From contig NZ_AUWQ01000007.1 of assembly GCF_000455205.1 (NCBI RefSeq), positions 20,014 through 84,013 of the forward strand: 64,000 bases of DNA, given 5' to 3'. Of this stretch, positions 26,859 through 36,789 are shown one piece after another. This stretch comes from Mycobacterium sp. UM_CSW (GTDB lineage: Bacteria > Actinomycetota > Actinomycetes > Mycobacteriales > Mycobacteriaceae). The position numbers and the translations under genes were made by a program. Numbering within the stretch: the stretch's first letter is position 1; every line of letters begins with the position of its first letter. The notes below the pieces were generated by a model that saw only the letters and a program-made list of their open reading frames with translations, was not told where the DNA came from and made no database searches.

Positions 26859-27529
26859 GGATCCGCCGCCTGGTGATGCTCCGGCACGGCCAAACCGACT
26901 TCAACGCCGGCAGCCGGATGCAGGGACAGCTGGACTCCGCGCTCACCGAACTCGGTCGCGCCCAGGCGGTCGCCGCCGCCGAAGTGCTGGGCAAGCTGCC
27001 GCCGCTGCTGATCGTTTCGTCGGACCTGCATCGCGCCTACGACACCGCGGTCACGCTTGGGGAGCGGACCGGGTTGACGGTCCGGGTGGACCCGCGGTTG
27101 CGCGAGACCCATTTGGGCGACTGGCAGGGGCTGACGCACACCGAGGTCGACGCGCAGGCCCCCGGCGCGCGGCTGGCCTGGCGCGACGACGCCAGGTGGG
27201 CGCCGCACGGCGGGGAAAGCAGGGTCGACGTGGCCGCGCGAAGCGTGCCGGTGGTCGCCGAGCTGGTGGCCGGCGAGCCGGAATGGGGTGACCCCGACGG
27301 CCCGGACCGACCCGTGGTGCTGGTGGCGCACGGGGGTCTGATCGCGGCCCTGTCCGCCGCGTTGCTCAAGCTGCCGGTCGACAACTGGCCGATGCTGGGC
27401 GGCATGGGCAACGCCAGTTGGGCTCAACTGAGTGGGCATGCCGGTGACTCGGATGTCGATTTCGGCAGCATCCGGTGGCGCCTGGACGTGTGGAACGCTT
27501 CTGCTCAGGTCGCCAACGATGTCCTCTGA
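26855..27529 (+). CDS. gpgP: Glucosyl-3-phosphoglycerate phosphatase
   Basis: A 224-residue histidine-phosphatase (phosphoglycerate mutase fold) protein; the M. tuberculosis homologue Rv2419c is 223. It removes phosphate from glucosyl-3-phosphoglycerate, an early step toward the methylglucose lipopolysaccharide that binds long acyl-CoAs. The phosphohistidine motif is LRHGQTDFN (about 8-16), with the second His in VAHGG and the conserved [12 protein letters not shown] at 26855 overlaps the rsfS stop. The 3' end overlaps octT by 11 nt. Confidence 0.9.
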   Translation: MRIRRLVMLRHGQTDFNAGSRMQGQLDSALTELGRAQAVAAAEVLGKLPPLLIVSSDLHRAYDTAVTLGERTGLTVRVDPRLRETHLGDWQGLTHTEVDAQAPGARLAWRDDARWAPHGGESRVDVAARSVPVVAELVAGEPEWGDPDGPDRPVVLVAHGGLIAALSAALLKLPVDNWPMLGGMGNASWAQLSGHAGDSDVDFGSIRWRLDVWNASAQVANDVL

Positions 27530-28262
27530 CGCGCCCGCGAGGCCCACCCTGCTGGTGTTCGCCGATTCCCTGTCCTATTACGGGCCCACCGGCGGCTTGC
27601 CCGCCGACGACCCGCGCATCTGGCCCAATATCGTTGCCACCCAACTGGGTTGGGACGTGGAACTGATCGGGCGCATCGGCTGGACTTGCCGCGATGTCTG
27701 GTGGGCGGCGACGCAGGACCCGCGGGCCTGGGCGGCGCTGCCCCGGGCGGGTGCGGTGATCTTCGCGACCGGCGGGATGGATTCGCTTCCCTCGGTGCTG
27801 CCGACCGCGGTGCGCGAGCTGATCCGCTACGTGCGGCCGCCGTGGCTGCGGCGCTGGGTCCGCGACGGCTACGCGTGGCTGCAGCCCCGGCTCTCGCCGG
27901 TGGCCCGGTCGGCGCTGCCGCCGCACCTGAGCGCCGAATACCTCGAACAGACCCGCGGCGCAATCGATTTCAATCGCCCGGGCATTCCGATCGTGGCGTC
28001 GCTGCCGTCGGTGCACATCGCCGAGACGTACGGCAAGGCTCACCACGGCCGCGCGGGGACGGTGGCCGCGATCACGGAATGGGCGCAGCAACACGACATT
28101 CCCCTGGTGGATCTCAAAGCCGCTGTGGCCGAACAGGTTATGAGTGGGCGCGGCAATCCCGACGGCATCCATTGGAATTTCGAAGCCCATCAGGCGGTCG
28201 CGGAGCTGATGCTCAAGGCACTGGCAGAAGCCGGCATTGCCAACGAGAAGCCGCGCGGGTAG
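27519..28262 (+). CDS. octT: Diglucosylglycerate octanoyltransferase
   Basis: A 247-residue SGNH-hydrolase-like protein matching Rv2418c. The mycobacterial enzyme octanoylates diglucosylglycerate in methylglucose lipopolysaccharide synthesis, using octanoyl-CoA. SGNH blocks: FADSLSYYG (block I Ser), ATGGMDS, and the C-terminal GNPDGIHWN with the Asp and His. ATG at 27519 lies inside the end of gpgP, and the adjacent position next to gpgP supports the assignment. A MIRU-like repeat follows before degV. Confidence 0.88.
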   Translation: MSSDAPARPTLLVFADSLSYYGPTGGLPADDPRIWPNIVATQLGWDVELIGRIGWTCRDVWWAATQDPRAWAALPRAGAVIFATGGMDSLPSVLPTAVRELIRYVRPPWLRRWVRDGYAWLQPRLSPVARSALPPHLSAEYLEQTRGAIDFNRPGIPIVASLPSVHIAETYGKAHHGRAGTVAAITEWAQQHDIPLVDLKAAVAEQVMSGRGNPDGIHWNFEAHQAVAELMLKALAEAGIANEKPRG

Positions 28263-28274
28263 CGGCCATGGCAC

Positions 28275-28318
28275 GCGCCGGCGACGATGCAGAGCGAAGC
28301 GATGAGGAGGAGCGGCGC
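28275..28318. repeat. MIRU-like intergenic repeat
   Basis: A 44-nt stretch in the octT-degV gap with the pattern GCGACGATGCAGAGCG then GATGAGGAGGAGCGGCGC, close to the mycobacterial interspersed repetitive unit (MIRU) as I remember it. It occupies almost the entire 58-nt gap and its GGAGGAG provides the apparent ribosome-binding site of degV. A single partial copy is present. Confidence 0.5.
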
Positions 28319-28320
28319 CC

Positions 28321-29157
28321 ATGGCCGTCGTGGTGGTGACCGATGCGTCGTCGCGCCTGCCCGCCGATCTGCTCGAAAAGTGGGCCATCCGCGTGGTTCC
28401 GTTGCACATCCTGCTCGATGGCCGCGACCTCCGCGACGGCGTGGACGACATCCCCGACGACATCTACAAGCAGCACGCGACCACCGCGGCGGCCACCCCG
28501 GCCGAACTGGCCAACGCCTATCAGCAGGCGCTGGCCGACAGCGACGGTGACGGCGTCGTGGCGGTGCACCTTTCCTCGGCGCTGTCCGGAACCTACGGGG
28601 CCGCCCAACGGACCGCGGCCGACCTCGACGCGAACGTGCGCGTCGTCGACTCGCGCTCGGCCGCAATGGGAACCGGGTTCGTGGCGCTGGCCGCCGCCCG
28701 CGCCGCGGCCGACGGCGGCGACCTGGGCGCCGTCGCGGGCGCAGCCACTTCGGCGGTGTCGCGCGGCCACGCGTTCGTGGTGGTGCACCGGCTGGACAAC
28801 CTGCGTCGCAGCGGACGCATCGGCGGGGCCACGGCGTGGCTGGGGACCGCGCTGGCGCTCAAGCCGCTGTTGCGCATCGATGACGGCAAACTCGTTCTCG
28901 CCCAACGGGTGCGGACCGTGACGGCCGCGACCGCGGCGATGATCGACCGGGTGTGCGAAGTCGTCGGCGAGAACTCCGCGGCCCTGGCGGTGCAACATGT
29001 GGCCAACCCGGAGGGCGCGAGCGAGGTGGCGGCGGAGCTGGCGCGGCGGCTGCCCGCCTGCGAGCCGGCGATCGTCGGTCCGTTGGGCCCGGTGCTCGGG
29101 CTGCACGTCGGCCCCGGGGCCGTCGCGGTGTGCCTGGACTTAGCTCCTGGCGCCTGA
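28321..29157 (+). CDS. degV: DegV-family fatty-acid-binding protein
   Basis: A 278-residue DegV/FakB-type protein that binds a fatty acid between two alpha/beta domains. Family motifs: VVTDASSRLPADLL at the start, ATTAAATPAELANAY, the SSALSGTYGAAQ loop and RLDNLRRSGRIGGA. FakB proteins present fatty acids to a FakA kinase, but no DAK-type kinase gene is nearby. ATG at 28321 is preceded by GGAGGAG from the MIRU-like repeat. Its last 18 nt overlap the convergent MmpL gene. In M. tuberculosis eis follows this gene; here a lipid island begins. Confidence 0.9.
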   Translation: MAVVVVTDASSRLPADLLEKWAIRVVPLHILLDGRDLRDGVDDIPDDIYKQHATTAAATPAELANAYQQALADSDGDGVVAVHLSSALSGTYGAAQRTAADLDANVRVVDSRSAAMGTGFVALAAARAAADGGDLGAVAGAATSAVSRGHAFVVVHRLDNLRRSGRIGGATAWLGTALALKPLLRIDDGKLVLAQRVRTVTAATAAMIDRVCEVVGENSAALAVQHVANPEGASEVAAELARRLPACEPAIVGPLGPVLGLHVGPGAVAVCLDLAPGA

Positions 29158-32061
29158 CGCCACCGGTGCCGCCACGGCCGGGGGACGGCCGTAGTCACCG
29201 CGCGGGTGCACGACGAGCGGCCACCAGAACCAGCGACCGAGCAGGGTGGCGATCGACGGCATCAGCAGCGTGCGCACGATCAGGGTGTCGAGCAGCAGGC
29301 CGATGCATACCGTGGACCCGAACTGCCCCAGCACGCGCAGTTCGCTGCCGAGCATCGCCGCCATGGTGAAGGCGAACACCAGGCCCGCTGCCGTCACCAC
29401 CCCACCGGTGCCGGCCATCGAGCGGATGATCCCCGTCTTGAGCCCGTGGTGGATCTCCTCTTTGAACCGCGACACCAGTAGCAGGTTGTAGTCAGATCCG
29501 ACCGCCAGCAGGATGATGACCGACAGCGCCATCACGATCCAGTGGATTCTGATGCCGAACAGGTCCTGCCAAATCAGCACCGACAGCCCGAATGACGCGG
29601 CGATCGAACTGGCCGCGGTGCCGACGATCACCAGCGCAGCAACCACGCTCCGGGTGAGCAGCAGCATGATCATGAAGATCAGCGTCAGGGCCGACACCAC
29701 CGCGATCATCAGGTCATATTTTTCGCCGTCGGCCATGTCCCGGAACGTCGCGGCGGTTCCGCCGAGATACACCCGGGCATCCGACAGCGAGGACTGTTTC
29801 AACGCCTCCTGCGCGGCGGTGCGTTCGGCGTCGACCCGTGCGATGCCCTCCGGCGTCATCGGATCACCCTGATGGGTGATGAAGAACCGGGCCGACTTAC
29901 CGTCCGGCGACAGGAACATGCGAAGGCCCGTCTGGAAATCGGGGTTGTCGAAGGCCTCCGGCGGCAGGTAGAAGAAGTCGTCGTTCTTGGACTGATCGAA
30001 GCTTTGCCCCATCACGATGGCGGTGTTGCTCATCGCCTCCATCTGATCGATCATCGCCTTGAACGTCTGGTAGAGCGTCAGCGTGATGCCCCTGGTGTTC
30101 TTCAGCGTCGAGATCAGCACGGGGAACAGCGCATTCAGGTCGTGGGTGGCCTTGGCGGTGTGCGCGATATCGGCGGTGAGGTAGTGGAACTGCTCGGCGA
30201 GCTGATCGAAGCCGTCGAACGTGTCGAAGAGGGACCGGATGCCGATGCACAACGGGATGTCGTAGCAGTGCCTCTCCCAGTAGAAGTAGCTACGTACCGG
30301 CCGGAAGGTGTCGTCGAAATCCGCGATGTGGTCGCGCAACTTGTCGGTGATCTGCGATGTCACCTCGGTGGTCTTCGCGCTGTCGTCGGCGGCGTTGGCC
30401 AAATCCAGCGACACCTCGTACTGGCGTTGCGTGGTGTCGATCTGGGTCTGCAGATCATCGGCCATCCGCAGGATGTCGGCAATGCGGTCCTTGAGGAAGC
30501 TCATGTTCTGCATCGTCGTCTGGCTCTGGATGCTGTTCTGGAACGGAATCGAGCTGTGCTGGATGGGGATTCCCAGCGGCCGGGTGATGTCCTGGACCAT
30601 GGCGATGCCCTGCGTGCGCATCTCGTTCTTTGCCACCCGGTCCAACACCAGCATGTCGGCCGGGTTTCGCATGTCGTGGTCGGACTCGACCATCAACAGG
30701 TCGGGATTCATTCGCGCCTCGGAGAAATGCCGGTTCGCCGCCTCTTGCCCTTGATTGGACGGGGCTGACAACGGCAGGTAATGGCGGTCGTTGTAGCTCG
30801 TGTGGTAGCTCGGCAGGGCGATCATGCCGACCAGCACGACCGCGCCACTGACGGCCAAAATCGGTGCGGGCCAACGCACTACCGCGGTGCCCACCCGCCG
30901 CCACAGCCGACCGCGCTTGGCCTGCCGTTCGAAGAAGTGGAAGCGGCTGCCGACGAAGACCACGGCGGGCCCCAGGCTCAGTCCGGCCGCGACCACGACC
31001 AGCATGCCGATCGCGACGGGTGCGCCCATGGTGTTGAACCAGGGCAACCGCGAAAAGCTCAGGCAATAGGTCGCACCGGCGATCGTCAGGCCCGAACCCA
31101 GGACGACCGGAGCGACGCCCTTGAACGTGGTGTAGTACGCGCTTTCTCGATCCTCGCCGGCGGCGAGCGCTTCCTGGTAGCGGCCGACGAGGAAGATGCC
31201 GTAGTCGGTCCCGGCGGCGATCGCCAGCATGGTGAGGATGTTCGCGGCGAAGGTGGTGAGCCCGAATGCGTTGTGATACGCGAGAACCGCGACGACCCCG
31301 CGCGCACACGCCAGGGCGACAAAGGTCATGAACAGCTGGAGCAGCGTGGTGACGATGGACCGGTAGACCAGCAGCAACATGATCGCGATGGCGCCCAGCG
31401 TGAACAGGGTGATCTTGGCCAGGCTGGCGTTGCCGATGATGTGCATGTCGTCGGACAGCGCGGCGGGACCGGTGACGTAGGCCTTCACACCGGGCGGCGC
31501 CTTGTTCTCCTCGATCACCTTGCGGACCGCGTCCACGGACTCGTTGGCCTGTGTGGTGCCCTGGTTACCGGCGAGGTTTATCTGCACATAGGCGGCCTTG
31601 GCGTCGGCGCTCTGTGCCCCGGCCGCGGTCAGCCGGTCTCCCCAGAAGTCCTGGATGTGCTGGATGTGCTTGGAATCCTGCCGCAGTTGGCGAATGACGT
31701 TGTCGTAGTAGTGGTGCGCGTCGGGGCCGAGGGGTTGTTGGCCCTCCAGCACGATCATGACGGTGCTGTTGGAGTCGAATTCGCGGAAGTTGTGGCCCAT
31801 CCGCATCATGGCCTTCATCGACGGCGCGTCCAGCGGAGCCATCGGCGCCGAATGCGCCTCGCCGACTTTTTCCAGCGTGGGGACGATGACATTCACCAAC
31901 ACGGTGACCGCCACCCAGCCCAAAATGATCGGTATCGCGAAGATTCGGATCGCGTGGGGCAGATACGGGCGGTGGCCGCGATCCGCCATGCTGGGCTTGG
32001 TTCTGATCGGACCGGTGTCCGCCGTGCTCGCGTCGCGCTCCGCCTTGTCGATGTCGGTCAT
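29140..32061 (-). CDS. MmpL4/MmpL5-type RND transporter
   Basis: A 973-residue inner-membrane RND transporter, length as MmpL4/5 (about 965). Architecture: TM1, a periplasmic loop, TM2-6 with the proton-relay AAGTDYGIFLVGRYQE, a second large periplasmic loop with coiled-coil helices, then TM7-12 with VGSDYNLLLVSRFKEE. The coupling Asp-Tyr pairs are intact. MmpL4/5 with MmpS4/5 export siderophores or lipids in other mycobacteria. ATG at 32061 overlaps the MmpS stop (ATGA), so the two are translated together. No NRPS or siderophore gene lies nearby, so the cargo is unknown. It could serve the adjacent lipid locus. Confidence 0.88.
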   Translation of the reverse strand: MTDIDKAERDASTADTGPIRTKPSMADRGHRPYLPHAIRIFAIPIILGWVAVTVLVNVIVPTLEKVGEAHSAPMAPLDAPSMKAMMRMGHNFREFDSNSTVMIVLEGQQPLGPDAHHYYDNVIRQLRQDSKHIQHIQDFWGDRLTAAGAQSADAKAAYVQINLAGNQGTTQANESVDAVRKVIEENKAPPGVKAYVTGPAALSDDMHIIGNASLAKITLFTLGAIAIMLLLVYRSIVTTLLQLFMTFVALACARGVVAVLAYHNAFGLTTFAANILTMLAIAAGTDYGIFLVGRYQEALAAGEDRESAYYTTFKGVAPVVLGSGLTIAGATYCLSFSRLPWFNTMGAPVAIGMLVVVAAGLSLGPAVVFVGSRFHFFERQAKRGRLWRRVGTAVVRWPAPILAVSGAVVLVGMIALPSYHTSYNDRHYLPLSAPSNQGQEAANRHFSEARMNPDLLMVESDHDMRNPADMLVLDRVAKNEMRTQGIAMVQDITRPLGIPIQHSSIPFQNSIQSQTTMQNMSFLKDRIADILRMADDLQTQIDTTQRQYEVSLDLANAADDSAKTTEVTSQITDKLRDHIADFDDTFRPVRSYFYWERHCYDIPLCIGIRSLFDTFDGFDQLAEQFHYLTADIAHTAKATHDLNALFPVLISTLKNTRGITLTLYQTFKAMIDQMEAMSNTAIVMGQSFDQSKNDDFFYLPPEAFDNPDFQTGLRMFLSPDGKSARFFITHQGDPMTPEGIARVDAERTAAQEALKQSSLSDARVYLGGTAATFRDMADGEKYDLMIAVVSALTLIFMIMLLLTRSVVAALVIVGTAASSIAASFGLSVLIWQDLFGIRIHWIVMALSVIILLAVGSDYNLLLVSRFKEEIHHGLKTGIIRSMAGTGGVVTAAGLVFAFTMAAMLGSELRVLGQFGSTVCIGLLLDTLIVRTLLMPSIATLLGRWFWWPLVVHPRGDYGRPPAVAAPVASGARS

Positions 32062-32495
32062 GCGGACTTCACCAGGCAGAAGGTCTGGGCGTTGTGGCCG
32101 TCGGAATTCTGGCTGTCGCGGACGACGCCGTCCACGCTGATCTTGCAGCTGATTCGGCTGCCGTCGCTTTGCGCCATGATGTTGGCGCTCACCGAGGGAA
32201 GCGTGGTGGAGATGGTGGTCGACCAGGGCAGCGGCGCGTTGTTGATCTGGTGGGTGTTGGCGTTCTCGTCCCAGTAGTTGATGTTCGCGGTGGATCCGGG
32301 CGGCCCGGAGATGTCGTAGACGACGACCTTCGGATTGAACTGCACGATCTCGATCCCCTTGCCCGCATTCGCGTTGAGGTCCTGGGACCCGAAAATTTTG
32401 TGTAGCCGCGAGACCACCAAGGCCGAGACGGCGAGCACGACCACCAACACCAGAGGAATCCACGCTCGCCTGAGCGCCCGGGTTAGGGCCTTCAT
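32058..32495 (-). CDS. MmpS-family transport accessory protein
   Basis: A 145-residue MmpS protein. One membrane segment near the N-terminus (WIPLVLVVVLAVSALVV) is followed by a beta-sandwich periplasmic domain with the family features VVYDISGPPGSTANINYWD and LPWSTT, and a Cys pair (ISCKI ... TFCLV) likely to form a disulfide. MmpS proteins assist the cognate MmpL, here the overlapping downstream gene. ATG at 32495 has AAGG upstream. A partly palindromic site lies 68 nt upstream. Confidence 0.88.
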   Translation of the reverse strand: MKALTRALRRAWIPLVLVVVLAVSALVVSRLHKIFGSQDLNANAGKGIEIVQFNPKVVVYDISGPPGSTANINYWDENANTHQINNAPLPWSTTISTTLPSVSANIMAQSDGSRISCKISVDGVVRDSQNSDGHNAQTFCLVKSA

Positions 32496-32562
32496 CTTGA
32501 CCGCCTTCCGCTCGCCCCGTGCGGATCACCGCCGTCGCCGACAACACCCGTTGCCGATACAT

Positions 32563-32576
32563 TGCTCAGCTAAGCA
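32563..32576. promoter_or_regulatory. Near-palindrome upstream of mmpS
   Basis: TGCTCAGCTAAGCA is symmetric at 12 of 14 positions (TGCT.AGCT.AGCA). It sits 68 nt before the mmpS start in an otherwise gene-free 144-nt gap. It could bind a dimeric repressor such as the TetR/MarR types known to control mmpS-mmpL pairs; no regulator gene is adjacent. It does not match an IdeR box well. Confidence 0.35.
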
Positions 32577-32639
32577 TCGTAGACCTAGTGCACGGAACCG
32601 TTCCTCTGGGTCCGCGCTAACGGGGCGGCCGACGCTGGG

Positions 32640-33698
32640 TTAGCGCGTCACCCGGCCGGTGACCGGCGGCAGATCGGCAAGCGTGACAATCCCGGGCCTG
32701 GCTGCGACGACAGCCGGAACGGCGTTGGTAACCGGCATCGCGGTGTAGATCATTCCCAGTCCCATGAAGCCGGGTTCCGTCCAATCCTTCGGCGGCAGGC
32801 AATGCAGGACGGTGCGCATGTTGGGCAGGCCGAACACCTGGATGACGTGGCCGTGCTCCAGCGGTTTGGGCGGGACCACATGGCTGCCCATGGTCCAGTT
32901 GAATCCGACGCTGACCACGTTGCGGTCGCCCTCCCAGCCGCGGTGGTAGCCGTAGACGCTGCCGACCGTTCCCTCGGGGATCTTCATGAAGCCCAGATCG
33001 GAGTCGGCGGTGGCCGCGGTGAACGTGACGTCGAACGTCATCTTGTCCAGTTTGGCGCCGACCGCGTCGGCCATCATCGCGGCCGATTCCGCGAAGACCT
33101 CGCTTTCCCGGCGGACGCTTTCCGCCAGTCCCGGCGTGTCGGGGTCTTGCGAGAACCCCATCGCCGTTTGCGTTTCCGCCGACTCATACGTCGAGCAGTC
33201 CACCGACTCGGTGATGCGGATCTCGTCGACGCGCTCGCACGATGCGGACAGCACCATCCCGACCATGTTCGTCATCCCGGGGTGCGCTCCGCTGCCGAAG
33301 ATCGTCGCACCGCCCCGTTCGCAGGCGTCCTGGATGCGCTTGCGGTCCTGGGGTGTTTGCTTGCCGCCGGTGATCCAGGCGGCGCTGGTGCACACGTTGA
33401 CGCCCGACTCCAGCAGCCGCACCAGTTCGTCGACGTTCGGCCACAAGGGGTTGTAGCAGCACGCGTCGGGTCGCAGCGCCAGCAGCGCATCGATGTCGTT
33501 GGTGGCCTTGATCCCCGTCGGCTCCGGCCAGCCGGACAGCTCGGCGGCGTCCACGCCGACCTTTTCGGCGCCGTGGGCATACACCCCGACCAGTTCCATG
33601 TCCGGTCGGCCGATGATGGCGTGCAGCGACCGCCGCCCGATGTTGCCGGTCGTCCACTGGATCACGCGATAGGGACGGTCTGCGCTGGTCGGGCTCAT
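32640..33698 (-). CDS. DapB-like NAD(P)-dependent amino-acid dehydrogenase family protein
   Basis: A 352-residue protein with an N-terminal Rossmann fold (YRVIQWTTGNIGRRSLHAI) and a C-terminal dihydrodipicolinate-reductase-like domain, as in the 2,4-diaminopentanoate dehydrogenase group that is widespread in mycobacteria with unknown substrate (Rv0926c-like). FGSGAHPGMTN is characteristic. ATG at 33698 has AAAGGAG at good spacing; an upstream ATG at 33740 lacks one. It follows fadD by 114 nt on the same strand and could be the last gene of the papA-mmpL-pe-fadD transcript, but nothing in known TPP chemistry requires it. Confidence 0.75.
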   Translation of the reverse strand: MSPTSADRPYRVIQWTTGNIGRRSLHAIIGRPDMELVGVYAHGAEKVGVDAAELSGWPEPTGIKATNDIDALLALRPDACCYNPLWPNVDELVRLLESGVNVCTSAAWITGGKQTPQDRKRIQDACERGGATIFGSGAHPGMTNMVGMVLSASCERVDEIRITESVDCSTYESAETQTAMGFSQDPDTPGLAESVRRESEVFAESAAMMADAVGAKLDKMTFDVTFTAATADSDLGFMKIPEGTVGSVYGYHRGWEGDRNVVSVGFNWTMGSHVVPPKPLEHGHVIQVFGLPNMRTVLHCLPPKDWTEPGFMGLGMIYTAMPVTNAVPAVVAARPGIVTLADLPPVTGRVTR

Positions 33699-33812
33699 TG
33701 GGGGCTCCTTTGCCGGTGCGATTGGACCCATTATGTTCAACCCGGCCCGCGAGAATGCGGGCCGGTCGTCCCGATCGACGGGAGGCCGGCCGAGTTCCTA
33801 CGCGGGTTCGGC

Positions 33813-35561
33813 TTAGCCGTCCAACCGGGTGAATTGGTCGCGGCGGTATTGCTCGACGCACGCCGCGCGCCGGATCTTGCCGCTCGTCGTGGTGGGAATC
33901 GACCCCGGCGGCACCAGAACGAGGTCGCCGACATTCACGCCGTGCGCGTTGGATATCGCGGAGGTGACGTCGCGCTTGATGCAGGTGAGCCAGTGCCCGA
34001 TGTCCTGGGCGTCGTCGTGGGAATGGCCTCGCTTCTTGAGCTCGACGACGGCGACCAGCTCCTCGGTGCTTCTGACCGGAACCGAGATCGCCGCGACCCG
34101 GCCGCCCGTGATCTGCTGAACGGTCGCCTCGATGTCCTCGGGATAGTGATTGCGCCCACGGATGATCAGCAGGTCCTTGATGCGGCCGACGATGAACAGG
34201 TCACCCTCGAAGATGAAACCCAGGTCCCCGGTCTTCAGCCAGGGGCCTTCGGGGGTGCCCGGCGACGGGTCGGCGAGCGTTGCGCCGAAGCAGCGTTGCT
34301 CCTGAAGCGGTTTGCCCCAGTAGCCGTCGGCGACATTGGGCCCGTGCACCCAGATCTCGCCCACCAAGCCCTGCGCGCACTCGCGGTTGGTGTCCGAGTC
34401 GACGATCCGCAGCGTGGGTGATTGCGGCACTTGGTATTTGACCAGCGCGGTGCCGGTCCCTTCTGCACATCGCCGCGCGCGGCCCGCGGACAGCTCGTCG
34501 ATGTCGAAGGCGACCGCGCTCGACGACTCATGCCAGGTGCCCGCCGTGACGAAGACGGTCGCCTCCGCCAATCCATACGAGGGACGCATCATGTGGTCGC
34601 GAAAGTTGAAGTGGGCGAACCGGTCAACGAAACGGTGCAGCGTTGCCGGCTCGACGCGCTCGGCACCGCTGATGATGCCCAGCACCTCGCCGAGGTCGAG
34701 CCCGGCCAGGTCGGCGTCGGTTGTCTTGCGGGCGGCCAGGTCGAAGGCGAAGTTGGGCGCCGCCGACCAGGCATGAGGATTCTCGGCCAATGACCGCATC
34801 CATCTGGCCGGCCTCTCCAGGAAGGAAACCGGACTGGTCAGCTCGCCGCGATAGCCACCCAGGATCGGCGCGCAGATTCCCAGCACCAAGCCCATGTCGT
34901 GGTAGAAGGGCAACCACGACACGATCGTGGTATCCGCGGGGGCTTTGACGTGGGAGTCCGCGAAGAAGCTGCGCATCAGCTGCTCGAAATTCACCTGGAG
35001 ATTGCGGTGCGAGACGATTACTCCCGTCGGCGCCCGCGTCGAACCCGAGCTGTACTGCAGATAGGCGATGCTGGGCATGTCGGCCGCCCGAACGCTCGTT
35101 CCGCCCTCCGCGTCGAGATTGAGCGAATCCATTTCGATGATCTTGGGAACGGTGGCCAGGCGGGCCTCGTCGACGTATTTGACGATGTCTTCGGCGACCG
35201 CCGACGTCGTGAGCACCACCGAGGGCGCCGTATCGGAAAGGACCGCACTCACCCGCTCATGGCTCGAGCCCTTGTGCGGCAACAGCAGCGGAACCGCGAT
35301 CAGCCCGGCCTGCATGGCTCCGAGAAACGCCTCGACGTAGTCGAGGGATTGGGGGGCCAGGATCACCGCACGGTCTCCGACCGACCCGTGCTGGCTGAGC
35401 TCGCGTGCCGCGTTCATGGTTCGGCGGGACACCTGTGACCACGTGAGGCTGTGCGGAACTCCGGCCCAATCGTCGGTGTAATCGGTGAACGTGTACGCCA
35501 CGTCGTCGGGCCGCAGGCTGGCACGTCCGTGCAGCATGGACAGGATTGTTGACTGAGCCAT
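33813..35561 (-). CDS. fadD23: Fatty acyl-AMP ligase (FAAL), FadD23-like
   Basis: A 582-residue long-chain fatty acyl-AMP ligase, typical FAAL length. It adenylates a fatty acid and hands it to a PKS ACP instead of CoA. P-loop [12 protein letters not shown] at 170-181, [15 protein letters not shown], the hinge [19 protein letters not shown], and catalytic Lys562 in TTSGKIRR. It sits in the papA-mmpL-pe-fadD run opposite a large PKS, so it most likely loads the starter fatty acid. No strong ribosome-binding site precedes the ATG. The symbol follows the TPP-locus naming. Confidence 0.85.
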   Translation of the reverse strand: MAQSTILSMLHGRASLRPDDVAYTFTDYTDDWAGVPHSLTWSQVSRRTMNAARELSQHGSVGDRAVILAPQSLDYVEAFLGAMQAGLIAVPLLLPHKGSSHERVSAVLSDTAPSVVLTTSAVAEDIVKYVDEARLATVPKIIEMDSLNLDAEGGTSVRAADMPSIAYLQYSSGSTRAPTGVIVSHRNLQVNFEQLMRSFFADSHVKAPADTTIVSWLPFYHDMGLVLGICAPILGGYRGELTSPVSFLERPARWMRSLAENPHAWSAAPNFAFDLAARKTTDADLAGLDLGEVLGIISGAERVEPATLHRFVDRFAHFNFRDHMMRPSYGLAEATVFVTAGTWHESSSAVAFDIDELSAGRARRCAEGTGTALVKYQVPQSPTLRIVDSDTNRECAQGLVGEIWVHGPNVADGYWGKPLQEQRCFGATLADPSPGTPEGPWLKTGDLGFIFEGDLFIVGRIKDLLIIRGRNHYPEDIEATVQQITGGRVAAISVPVRSTEELVAVVELKKRGHSHDDAQDIGHWLTCIKRDVTSAISNAHGVNVGDLVLVPPGSIPTTTSGKIRRAACVEQYRRDQFTRLDG

Positions 35562-35605
35562 CGGGGTTACATCACGTCCGTAGTAGTTCGTCGACTCCGA
35601 TGGAG

Positions 35606-36736
35606 TCAGTGGTCGGTTTGCAGCGCGCTGTGCGACAACACGGACATGGCACCGGCGAGAATCTGGGAGAACGGGTCCGCGCCGCCGCCGAAGGTCGCCT
35701 GGTTGGCCGGCGCGGTGACCTCCGCTGGATCGAAGCCATGCACCGGGTCCACCTGAACCGGGGCGGTCGACGGGTCGTCGTTTCGCGAGTAGCCCGCGTT
35801 CACCCTGGGGATCAAGATGGCGTCGAGTTTGTTCAGCGTGTCCTCCGGGATCCCGATGTATTTCAGCGGCATCACCAGCGGAAGGTGCTTCTCCGGCACC
35901 ATGATCGTCGTGTCTTTCGCGCCCCGGGAGTTGATCGTGGTTCGGATGTTCTGCGGCGGCACCATGCTCCGGTTGGTGAAGGCCACCGCGGTGTGACCGG
36001 TGGCCAGACCCATCAGCGTGTTGGCGAAGGCGAACAAGTTGTCGGGCCGGTCGGGGAAGTCCGCGATGGAGTCGTACGCGGCCACGAACCTGTCAGTGTC
36101 GTACTGGCTCTCGTAGGTCGGCGGCATGGTGTAGTCGAGCGCGGGAACGGTGCTGCCGACCGGGAACACGGCGGTCAGAAAACTCTGACCGAAGGCGTGA
36201 TGCCCGATCGGGTCGCCGAATGTGGCGAAGTTCAGCGTGTTTGGCGGCGGGGCGGTCGGGTCAGTTGCCAGCCGCGCCTGCGCGCCGTCGACCACGAACC
36301 CGCCCTCGGACAGGCCGATCGCCGTACCCGGGCGACCGTTTTTGATCGCGGCAACAAGGTTGTCCACTCCCGTGTCGACCGACTCGCCGACGCTGGGGCC
36401 GTCCAGACCCAGACCCGGGATGATCTCGTCGCCGGCCTTGCCGATTCCCGGGAAGAGCCGCCCCAGCACGTGGCCTTGAACCTGCCCCGCCGGGTAGTCG
36501 ATGATTTTGCGCTGCTGGCCGGGAAACCACTGGGCGCCCTCCTGGCGGATGTACTCGTCGTAGGGGATGCCAAGAACGTGAGCGCCGCCGAGGGCGTACG
36601 CCGTCTGGTCGCCCGGGGCCCCCGGCGTCGGCGGTCCGCCGATGGGCGTGTCGTCGGCCGATGCCGCCCCCACGCCGAAATACACTGTGGCGCCGACAGT
36701 TACCAGCGCGGTAGCCCTTGCGAGTGTTTTGTTCAT
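35606..36736 (-). CDS. pe: Secreted PE-PPE-domain acyltransferase/hydrolase (TPP-locus Pe)
   Basis: A 376-residue exported protein. Residues 1-27 are a Sec-type signal peptide ending near AASADD, with no PE domain despite the domain name. The PE-PPE alpha/beta-hydrolase domain has nucleophile Ser143 in IGLSEGG, later Asp/His regions ([17 protein letters not shown]) and a C-terminal tail. Homologues beside pks-papA-mmpL loci (Chp1/Chp2 in sulfolipid and DAT; Pe in TPP) transfer acyl chains between trehalose lipids outside the membrane. ATG at 36736 follows a G-rich stretch; the open frame further upstream lies within mmpL antisense composition and is not homologous. The next gene in the operon is fadD, 44 nt on. 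Confidence 0.86.
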   Translation of the reverse strand: MNKTLARATALVTVGATVYFGVGAASADDTPIGGPPTPGAPGDQTAYALGGAHVLGIPYDEYIRQEGAQWFPGQQRKIIDYPAGQVQGHVLGRLFPGIGKAGDEIIPGLGLDGPSVGESVDTGVDNLVAAIKNGRPGTAIGLSEGGFVVDGAQARLATDPTAPPPNTLNFATFGDPIGHHAFGQSFLTAVFPVGSTVPALDYTMPPTYESQYDTDRFVAAYDSIADFPDRPDNLFAFANTLMGLATGHTAVAFTNRSMVPPQNIRTTINSRGAKDTTIMVPEKHLPLVMPLKYIGIPEDTLNKLDAILIPRVNAGYSRNDDPSTAPVQVDPVHGFDPAEVTAPANQATFGGGADPFSQILAGAMSVLSHSALQTDH

Positions 36737-36789
36737 CCCTGCCCCCGACCGCTGTGCTTGTCTAGTTTCACATACATGAGGTGTGCCTG

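Noticed and set aside
29872-32277. Long plus-strand open frames opposite the MmpL gene (29872-30768, 30781-32277) and similar long frames opposite pks, mmpL10, leuC-like and ATP-grasp genes
   Set aside because: They are antisense shadows of high third-position GC genes, with Arg/Val/Gly/His-rich products and no motifs.
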